Assembly (NCBI RefSeq): GCF_902167145.1
Contig: NC_050098.1
Location: 36,078,501-36,142,500 of the forward strand
Reading direction: 5' to 3'
DNA length: 64,000 nucleotides
From: Zea mays
Lineage: Eukaryota; Streptophyta; Magnoliopsida; Poales; Poaceae
The notes beneath the pieces were generated by a model, which made no database searches, was not told the origin of the DNA, and worked only from the letters and a program-made list of their open reading frames with translations. This document shows, piece by piece, positions 56,271 to 64,000 of the stretch. Within the stretch, counting starts at the first letter, position 1. Every line of letters starts with the position of its first letter. The position numbers and the translations under genes are program-made.

Positions 56271-58640
56271 ATGATGACAATTATTGCTTTACAAACCTTA
56301 CAGGTTATGTTAATCTGAATTTATTATACCATGTTCTAAGTTCATGAAGACCTTCGGTCAACCATTTTTGGCTGGTTTGAGGTTCAAACTGAGATATAAA
56401 AGTGATGATGCTTTTGAAAGAAGGTTGATGTGCTCCAAAAGTTGCTCTCATTTTATACAGATTTATATTTGTTGAGTGTTGACGCATGTGAGTGTTACGC
56501 AGATGCACATGGATCATAGCATGAATTGGTGATGCTGACCCCTTGCGGCGTGGTCAAAGTGAAAATGTTTTATGGTATTTTGCCTCTTATTTTTTCACTT
56601 TCTTTGTAACTTTTTAGTTGGTAAATTTGATATACATGTGCAGATAGCTGATGTTAGATATATACAGATACAATATAACTTGTTTCTTTATACAGGGTAC
56701 TAGGTATTTGCACGATGTAGCTGTTGTTGCCACCTAATTGCACAATTTACTTGCCAAATCAAGCTCAGTGTCTCATTGGTTACAGTCAGATAGGTTGGAT
56801 TTGATGTACTTTCCATTTCTAACAAGCTTCTAGGTTCTATGACCTTGAAATAAGAATTTCAGTGCCATGATGACAGGATCAACAAGACAGTTTCTAGGCC
56901 AATCTGAAACAATTGACAGTTTCACAGGAATGTGTCGACCTTGTCCATACAAGAATCTGTCATTTGTCTCACATTTGATTTTAGTGTTACTAAGCAGTAC
57001 TCAGTTTTTGTTTCAATAAGAATATACCAATCTGTTATGAATACAAGCTTGTTGTCAAAACATATATGAACAACATTGCCAAAAAATGCAACAATATCTA
57101 TAACTTGAATGCCTGCAGTTTCTGAAACAGATGGTGTTTGTCTCACTTGTTTACAGAAAAAGTATAAAAAGATGTAGATAAGCTCATATAAACAACTTTA
57201 TTTTTTATTCAAATTGCACTTGTTCTTACATCACTGTAATGTCATCATTATTTTCTGAGAGTTGCTCTTGTGTTATAATCAGGTTTTATTTTTTTTTCTT
57301 TTTGGAGAGAGTAGTGCTACCAGCATTAGAACACTAGACTACTCTATGTGAATGGAGTACATACAGAAACAGAATACAACTTCCTTCGTTAGATTCTGAT
57401 TGATATAATGGTGAGGTTGTAACCATCTTTTTGCACTAAATAGTGATTTGTATTATTCTTCTATTTTAGAGGTGTTACATGAATAAACTAAAGAATTGAA
57501 GGAGAAATTGTTGCTTGTGTCTATGTTGCAGGTGATAGGGAGTCAAAAAGAATGGAGTACCTATGCATCCTAGAGCACCTCTGTATCTGATATTCATATG
57601 TTACATCGTCGATCGTGGTGAGCAGCTTTTTCATATTTCATATGTACTTTAATTAAATATAGTTCTGCTGAAACCACGTTGTGATGTTATTTGACGAGAG
57701 GCCGAATCTAGATCCAATGGTCTAATTAAGCTGACTCTAACTTCCTTTTGTATCTTACCATATAAGAGGAAGTTTAATAATATAGCTAACAGTTGGTTGT
57801 AAGGATGTCTACAGCCTACTTTTTATCCCATCCATATAGTAGTTAGCTTTTCATTATTAATACAGGATCACTTATCTTTTTCACAAAGCTTCTTATTTCT
57901 TGTGTCTAAGCTGACTCTAAGTTTGTAGTCCGCTTCTTCTCTCTCCTTGACCTTAGTATGTAACTTGTTTATAACCTTTGATCATACTTGCTCTAAAAAT
58001 TATGCCTGACTGGACTTAAACGAAGTTTAGACTCTAATACTAGATAACTATCTATTTTAGGCAATTCATAGCTCCGTGTCGTGGAGGCAATGTAAGTGGT
58101 ACTTTGGAGCATGTGCATTTACTTCTCTTATTGTTTTTTGATAATTTATTTTTTATTCAAAATTCAGAGTACGAGAAGAGGAAAACTTGAGTCTGTGCTA
58201 CCTTGCATAATGGAGCTTGTTGGATTATGATTGCATAAGCTACCTACCCTCTGCTACTGCCTCCTTGTTTGTAGCCAGATTCACAATCCACCCAAAGACT
58301 CCTACTCATTCTGATCTAGGTTTCTGAAATATTTGGTGTCTGATCTAAGTGACGAGAAATACCTCCTACTCATTATGAATGTTGTAGCCTCCTCTTTGAC
58401 CTTTTTGTGGTTTGTCATAATCTGGTATTTTTATGGGATGTAGTACTTGTGATCACTTTGGAGATGAAGAGGGGCGACTGTGCTTCATTCTGATTATATC
58501 CATGAAACTCTACAATAACAGTTTGTGTCACTATTTATTTTTCTTTTTCCCCCTGTTGTCTTGTCTTCATTTTGATCCGGTTCAAAAATAAAGGCTTCAT
58601 TTTGATGAAACTCTACCATCTTGTATTCTTATTTGTCTGG
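56271..58640. other. Helitron interior, intron-like or noncoding
   Basis: About 2.4 kb of AT-rich DNA without coding ORFs. It resembles plant intron sequence lying between the captured exon pieces; no RNA gene was recognised. Confidence 0.45.
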
Positions 58641-58647
58641 TGTGCAG

Positions 58648-58880
58648 TGAAAGAAGCGCATGCTTGCATGAGGCGGCTTAAGAGGAAGTGCCGATAGAAG
58701 TCCGAGTAGGCAGGGGGTCCATGGAGTGGTCCCGCCTAGAGCCTTTACGTTCAGTTGCAGTTTATCGAATAATTTTAGTTTTATTTAGTAACACAGTCTG
58801 TAATGGATCTGAATTTTTTTCTATGTCTATTCGTGGTCTGAATATTGTTGTCTTTCGTTGCTTACCATAAATAAAATGTC
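58648..58880 (+). pseudogene. Captured last exon and 3' UTR piece in the Helitron
   Basis: A splice acceptor (TGTGCAG at 58642-58648) is followed by a short basic coding end (EAHACMRRLKRKCR) to TAG at 58695-58697. About 170 bases of 3'-UTR-like DNA and an AATAAA signal near 58870 follow. Parent gene not known. Confidence 0.4.
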
Positions 58881-59131
58881 GTCGTACCTCTTTAGGTGAC
58901 TTCGACTCGACATTGTTATATTCAACATCTCATTATCAAAGTCATTTGAAAACCGATCATTGCTACCAAATCGTCACCAAACAATGATTAGCTAATCTGC
59001 ATATATATACTCGTTTAAAAAATAGATATCAAGAATTGTTCTTTGTGATACCTTTATGCCATCTGATATTGAGTTCTGGCGTGATGAATAAGACGTTTGC
59101 TCGATTCCAAATATATTTTATTTATGAACTC

Positions 59132-59289
59132 GTCACTTGGAGAATTGATCTGCAATTTGTAGCTATATATATCTAAATCAGAGCTCTGTGACAAATGAAT
59201 CTGGTTTTATATGTCACTTGGAGAATTGATCTGCAATTTGTAGCTATATCTAAATCAGAGCTCTGTGACAAATGAATCTGGTTTTATAT
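59132..59289. repeat. Tandem repeat, two units of 81 and 77 bp
   Basis: GTCACTTGGAGAATTGATC begins at 59132 and 59213. The units are near-identical and differ by a 4-base ATAT gap. They lie just inside the Helitron 3' end. Confidence 0.9.
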
Positions 59290-59684
59290 GTCGTTGCAAC
59301 GCACGCGCACTTGACTAGTACAAATATTAAGTTTGCTTTTGGTCAAATTTATTTGTCTTATCTTTTATTTGTTTTATTAAATTTGTTTTGAATTTCGAGC
59401 TCTGATGTGAATTTCGGGCTCTGATGTGAATTTCGGGTCAAAAATTGAATTTCGGGCCCTAATGTGAATTTCAGGCTTTTATAATTTTGGACCGCCCAAA
59501 ATGAGCCCGGCACGTTTAAGCAATTACGGGTCAGGTCGTGGGCCGAGAGCTAGGCCCGTGGACCGCCCCGGTATGGCTCGAAATTCAAACGAACCGGGCC
59601 GGCTCGAAATTCAAACAATAGCAACATTTTCGGGCTTCGACGGGGCCGGGTCGAGCGGCCCGAATGTACACCTATAGCCAGTAG

Positions 59685-60139
59685 TGTACCACATGTCCCT
59701 CGATCTCGGTGCAATGCAAGGGGCGACGGCCAATTTATTACTACTCTACTCGCGTAGTACGGCTGCAGTGCCTTCTGTTCACCGGCCGGCGGCCGGACTT
59801 GTGTGTGTGTTTTTTTCCTGCACGGCCGAGCAGAAGGAGCTTGCGTAGCGCACAGCCGCACAGTGCGCGATGAGGTCCCTGATTTGAGGCTGTCTCCAGA
59901 AGAATATTCCATGTACTTTACAACACACTCTAAAAGATTCTGTTCTCTATATCTTCTGTGTCTCCAGCAACGTCTCCTAAATACGATCCCCTAAAGCTAC
60001 AGTGTTAACAGAATTCCTTTTTCCATTTCTTTTTCTATTTTCTTTGTTTTGTACCCATTTCATGCTATTCAAAGGATGCTAAAAATTTTGTAATTAATAA
60101 TTTTAGAAATAATAATCTAAAACAATGGTTGATTAATAA
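59685..60139. other. Spacer
   Basis: No gene or paired repeats seen. Confidence 0.45.
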
Positions 60140-61965
60140 TTTCGAATGCAGTGTTGTCAAACTGAGGAGGAAATATCAGGCGGAGGAGGAAATGCAGTGT
60201 TGTCAAACTGAGTGCCATCATCCTCGGATAGGAAAGTGCCATACTGTGCCATAACTTGGTTCCAATCCGTACCCATGCTGTACATTGAAGGTACTCACAT
60301 AAAAAATACATGAGAATGGTGAGATTAAAATGAATAAGTGTACTACAGTTGAGGCAAGCATTTCAAATGAAAGCACAACCATGACAAAGTAAACAGGACA
60401 TGCACAAAAAACTTAGAAGTACTGAAGACTAGATATATTAGAAAGTTGATAACATTGAACATAGCACGTCAACATAAACATGTCATCAACATCGTGTCCG
60501 GATAGGTGTCGACATCATAAACATGACATGAACTAAAACACTAACTTGTGGCACACATCTGTTGTGTTCACATAAAAAAGACTAGTACGACTTACATAAA
60601 CCTAACACATACACATTTTCCTTAGGTGCATGCTAATCTAGTAGGGATAGGTGTCATCGGTAGAGTAGTCACGTCCGTCGTCGTAGCCGACGATATCGTC
60701 AGGATTCAACTCTGAATCATAATCAATCAGAAGCTCATCCTCTGTTTCTGATGATTCAGCAATTGGAGAAGGGGCCATGTGCTCCATCTCCCAGTCTTTT
60801 TCCAGTGCAAGGTGATCAAGGTCCTTGGTGAGGTCCTCGATCTGAACCAAAGCACGATTCATTTCATTGAGGACTGGTCCGCTAACTGGTTGGAAGGCAC
60901 CGTGGACGACATCGACGATGTCGGCACAACGCTGCTCCACTACTCTGATTAAATGAGCGAGTGCTCTTCAGAGCTTTGTGTTCTCCGAATCCATGGTCTA
61001 CATAAAACATATGGTTGTGTTAATATATGTACGTGAAAATTTTATGTATACCGTGGCCTAGTTGGTACATTGATGAATATACTCAGGAGCAGCTAGTATT
61101 GCCAATAGGCAGTTCAAATCATCACATTTTCGTAATGTCAACATCAATTATCAAGATAAAACCTAGTGCTCATGATTCAGTGTGTCAAAAGCATTGGCCA
61201 AGTATTTGTGAATACAACTCGATTACTATATGAACAAAGCTTCTAGCACAATCAAATTTCGTTAATGTGAACATGAATTATCAAGAGATAGCATAGTGCT
61301 CATGATTCAGTCTGTCTAAACCAGTCGCCATGTATTTGTAAATACACATCGATGACTAGAACATCAAAGCTTCTACCACAATAAAAAATTATTAATGTCA
61401 ACATAAATTATGAACAGAAAACCTAGTGCTCAAGGATTCCTACATCCATCGAATGTATGTTGGGTAAACCTCACCCTAGATCTGGACGAGTTGTAGCATT
61501 TCAAGTACTAGAATCATAGAAAGCAAAATGGATCTTCAATGTGTACCTTTTTCTCTTCGGATCTGGATCACCCGACCGAATGGAAGACGATGACGATGGC
61601 GGCGTCGAGATGCGCTTGCGTTTCTCCGCACCTTCCTTCGTCGGCGCCGTGGATCTTCTCAGCTTCTTGGCGATGGCGGTTTGACGACAACGAGCACCGA
61701 CGATCGCACCCGCTCCTTGGATCTTTGAGTCGTCGGCGGCCACCTCCTTGCCTCCAGCCACCGAGAGCGGTCCGCCTCTGGACCCGCTCGAGCACGGCCT
61801 CTTGGAGCCCAGCTTGGCCGGCGCCGCCGAGGAGCAGCGCCGCGAGGCCCCCTCGCCGAGATGGATCGAAGTCGCCAACGACGGCCCAACAGCGCCTCCG
61901 GATTTTTCACCCCCGCGCGAGCCCGACCCCTCGCCCGGATACCGAACGTCTGCAATTCTCCACAT
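60140..61965 (-). pseudogene. Possible broken three-exon gene of unknown function
   Basis: Exon-like segments on the minus strand: 61965-61547 (MWRIADVRYPGEG, Gly/Ser/Ala/Arg-rich, ending DPDPKRKR, donor AAAAG|GTAC), about 60997-60638 (acceptor TGTAG; frame with MDSENTKL, then TGA, then RALAHLIRVVEQRCAD to an acidic end DDIVGYDDGRDYSTDD), and about 60282-60140 (acceptor TGTACAG; GTDWNQVMAQYGTF, ending in a Pro-rich tail). The TGA after eight codons of exon 2 lies in otherwise coding-like sequence. Joining exon 1 to exon 2 at these sites does not give a long open frame, so the model is uncertain. Function unknown; it may be part of a transposon. Confidence 0.35.
61133..61440. repeat. 130-bp tandem repeat, about 2.4 units
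   Basis: TAATGTSAACAT starts at 61133, 61263 and 61393, exactly 130 bases apart. Units share CCTAGTGCTCATGATTCAGT-type sequence. They lie in the presumed first intron of the minus-strand gene. Confidence 0.85.
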
Positions 61966-62404
61966 CTAGGGTGCGTGCGGCGTCCTCTAAAATTTAGAGT
62001 GACATATAGAGTACCTTGTTGGGTGCCTAGAGGACGCGTCTGAACCCTAAATTTAGAGTATAGGACGCTTTACCGTGTATTGCTGGAGCTAGCCTGATGC
62101 TGCGAGGCATGCGACCAAAGGTGTTGCTGGACCGGTCAATGGTGTAGCCCAAGGTTTTTTGACTGCTCGTCTGATGAGAACTGAAAAAAGTTGCGCCACC
62201 GTCCGTACCGTAGTAGTAACGTCGCGCTACCGCACCAAGCTAGACGCGGATGACAACCTCGGCGAGGGAGTGGCGGCATATGCTGATACTCACCCGCTAG
62301 GGACTGACGGGTGTGTCGTCGTTGCGCGACACAGCTCTGTTGCGTCCACCTTGCCGGCTTTTTAATTAATTTTTTAGTATCGTGGTCCTTCTCCAGCTGC
62401 AGGG
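61966..62404. other. Spacer
   Basis: GCGTCCTCTAAA/TTTAGAG motifs in both orientations (61978-62070) suggest MITE or MULE end remnants, but no complete element. No gene seen. Confidence 0.4.
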
Positions 62405-63282
62405 TTGTTTGAGAAAATGGAGTCTTTTGAGTTTGTTTTCATTATGAAGCTTATGCTAAATTTGTTTGCTATCACAAATGAGTTTTCTCATATCTTACAA
62501 AGAAAAGATATAAATATAGTTCATGCTATGGAGCTAATCCAAGATGTGAAAGCTCAATTAGGCACATTGAGGGAGAGTGATTGGGGATGAAGTGTTTGAT
62601 GAGGCTAAGATATATTGTGAGCAAAAGAATATTTCGGTGCCAAATATGATGGATGAAAATACCAGCCAGAGGTCGTGCAAAGCGCCGAAATGAAACTACT
62701 ACTTTCCTTCATCATTATCGTGTTAGGATTTTCTTCTTTGTTGTTCTTGATAAAATTTGTGTTGAGATGAATAATCAATTAGGAGAATCCACTATTGAGA
62801 TATTGACATGTTTCTCATGTCTTGATCCAAAGAATAACTTCTCTAGGTTTGATATAGATAGCCTTGTTCGAGGTGCTCAGATTTATAATGCTGATTTCTC
62901 TACTAGTCACTTTGCACAAATTAGACAACAACTTCAGCCTTATATTCTTCAAGTAAGAAGGCATGCAACATTCTATACTTGCACTGATATTGCTAGTTTG
63001 GCTTCTAAGATGGCTGAGATAGAGAAACATAAGGTCTTTCCATTGGTTTATAGACTTATTAAATTGGCATTAATATTACCATTGTCCACGGCATCTGTTG
63101 AAAGGGCATTTTCGGCGATGAAAATTATCAAGACTAATCTACGAAACAAGATGGCTGATGAGTGGTTCAATCATTTGATGTTGTGCTACATCGAGCGGGA
63201 AATATTCAAAGAACTTGATGACTCTACCATATTGCGACGGTTTCAAGGCATGAAGACTAGAAAGATGAATTTGCCTCGTTCT
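62405..63282 (+). pseudogene. hAT-superfamily transposase remnant (C-terminal part)
   Basis: Two pieces in different frames: 62405-62590 (helical region, FSHILQRKDINIVHAMELI) and 62653-63282. The second contains HHYRV, CFSCLDPKNNF and the hAT C-terminal dimerisation domain (FPLVYRLIKLALILPLSTASVERAFSAMK, residues about 135-165, then NHLMLCYIER). This is the type found in plant zinc-finger MYM-type-1-like hAT proteins, DNA transposase relatives or domesticated copies. Between the pieces, other frames carry related residues, so at least two frameshifts have occurred. The N-terminal zinc finger and RNase-H-like core are missing. The TGA at the end comes from the adjoining LTR. Confidence 0.8.
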
Positions 63283-64000
63283 TGAAAGGGAAATAGTGTT
63301 TAACCTTTTCCTAAAAATAATTTTGGTGGTTGAATGCCCAACACAAATAATGAACTAACTAGTTTGCTCTAGATTATATATTCTACAGGTGCATAAAGGT
63401 TCAACACAAACCAATAAAAGATTGAAGATAGGTTTAAAAACAAAGGAGCAAAGAAACCAAGAGTGCCCTGGTCTGGCGCACCAGACTGTCCGGTGCACCA
63501 GGACCGTACAACGTCCAACTCTCCACTCTCGGGTTTCTCAGGGCGCGCTCCGCTATAATTCACCGGACTGTCCAGTGTGCCATCGGACTGTCCGGTGCAC
63601 CAGCGGAGCAACGACTACTTCGCGCAACGGTCGCCTGCAAAAGCTGAAGATTCAGAGGAACAGTGCGCAACAGTGCGCGGCAGAGCAGAGCTGCTCGTCA
63701 GAGGCGCACCGGATACTGAACAGTGCCTATCCAGTGCGGCACCGGACTATCCGGTGCCACTAAAGGACAAATCCTCCAACGGTCAGAAGCTCCCGAACCC
63801 TAAAGGTTGGGTGACGTGGCTGGCGCACCGGACAGTGTCTGGTGGCACACCGGACTGTATGGTGTGCCCATCGACAACAGCCCAACCCTAACGGTTGTTT
63901 GGTGGTTGAGGGCTATAAATACCCCCCAACCACCACCACTCCAACCATCCAAGCATTCCACACATTGCATTCAATACAAGAGCAATAGACTTCACTCCAA
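63283..64000 (+). repeat. Sirevirus-type LTR, 5' part, runs off the window
   Basis: Starts TGAAAGGGAAATAG and shares TTTTGGTGRTTRAATGCCCAACACAAAT in two pieces with the LTR at 2683-3916. It carries the CACCGGACTGTCC palindromes (63470-63860) and a TATA box (GGCTATAAATACC, 63911-63923). There is no polypurine tract before it, so it is a 5' LTR or a solo LTR. It is more diverged from the first LTR than expected for the same family, and probably a related Sirevirus. Confidence 0.85.

Larger units (their letters stand above)
54799..59318 (+). mobile_element. Helitron with captured gene pieces, 4.5 kb
   Basis: The 5' end TCTCTACTATTCCTTAAG follows a host A (54798). The 3' end has GTTGCAACGCACGCGCAC, then CTAG at 59315-59318, followed by host T. 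TC...CTAG ends, insertion between A and T, and the GTTGCAACGCACG near the 3' end match the maize Helitron family I know. No Rep/helicase gene is seen. Exon-like plant pieces lie inside on the plus strand, as is common for maize Helitrons. The joined flanks lie within a hAT-type element. Confidence 0.72.
54354..59676. mobile_element. hAT-type element interrupted by a Helitron
   Basis: Inverted ends TATAGGTGTACATT(T)GGGCCG at 54354 and CGGCCCGAATGTACACCTATA ending at 59676. Eight-base flanks GCTAGTAG (54346-54353) and GCCAGTAG (59677-59684) match at seven of eight positions, as expected for an aged hAT duplication. Subterminal regions are rich in GGCCCG/GGGCC. Without the Helitron the element is about 0.8 kb and has no transposase, so it is non-autonomous. 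Confidence 0.75.

Noticed and set aside
59550..59912. 120-codon minus-strand ORF
   Set aside because: Begins outside and ends within the GGCCCG-rich subterminal part of the hAT-type element; no coding signal.

Overview
This is a stretch of a large, repeat-rich grass nuclear genome, almost certainly maize (Zea mays) or a close relative. The evidence is Sirevirus LTRs with CACCGGAC-type palindromes, a Huck-like Tat-lineage gypsy element with 57-bp LTR repeats, nested LTR retrotransposons, a Helitron carrying gene pieces, and many small TAA/TTA-flanked MITEs. More than half of the window is LTR retrotransposon. Only one short ordinary plant gene is convincing (CDS 48125-47934, minus strand). Family names are given only where I recognise them; everything was read by eye.

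Layout. 1-4388: Ty1/copia Sirevirus sequence (Ji/Opie type) in the order pol end, LTR, primer site, gag start, cut off by an LTR fragment of a gypsy family (4389-4785). 5133-6253: a solo LTR of that same family on the other strand, with target duplication CGCTT. 6254-11033: low-copy DNA with one hAT-type and four MITE-type elements. 11039-31287: a copia element on the minus strand (target duplication ATAGG), split in its RNase H region by a complete 13.66-kb Huck-like gypsy element at 13087-26743 (target duplication TCATC). 31293-32991: low-copy DNA. 33041-42163: a complete but decayed 9.1-kb Tat-type gypsy element (target duplication CTACC), itself inside a MITE (32992-42770) that abuts a second MITE (42774-43201). 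43205-46370: low-copy DNA with a 0.8-0.9-kb tandem duplication, one copy of which carries a MITE. 46820-50600: MITEs and the small membrane-protein gene with a long 5'-UTR intron and a 29-base G tract just upstream of its promoter. 50717-52080: a foldback, MULE-like element whose arms each carry a tRNA-Arg(UCU)-like sequence. 52643-53298: a proline/tyrosine-rich ORF on the minus strand. 54354-59676: a hAT-type element interrupted by a Helitron (54799-59318) with captured gene pieces. 60140-61965: a possible broken multi-exon gene on the minus strand. 62405-63282: a broken hAT transposase. 63283-64000: the start of another Sirevirus LTR that runs off the window.

How it works together. None of the retrotransposon polyproteins is intact. 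All have in-frame stops, most of them explicable as C-to-T transitions (notably CHG-context in the Huck-like element), and the 33041-42163 element also has several frameshifts. Target duplications still match at every nesting level, so the order of insertion can be read directly: copia before Huck-like; MITE before gypsy; hAT before Helitron; tandem duplication before its MITE. No CRISPR, operon or other prokaryote-like system is present. The most unusual object is the foldback element with tRNA-like sequences in both arms.
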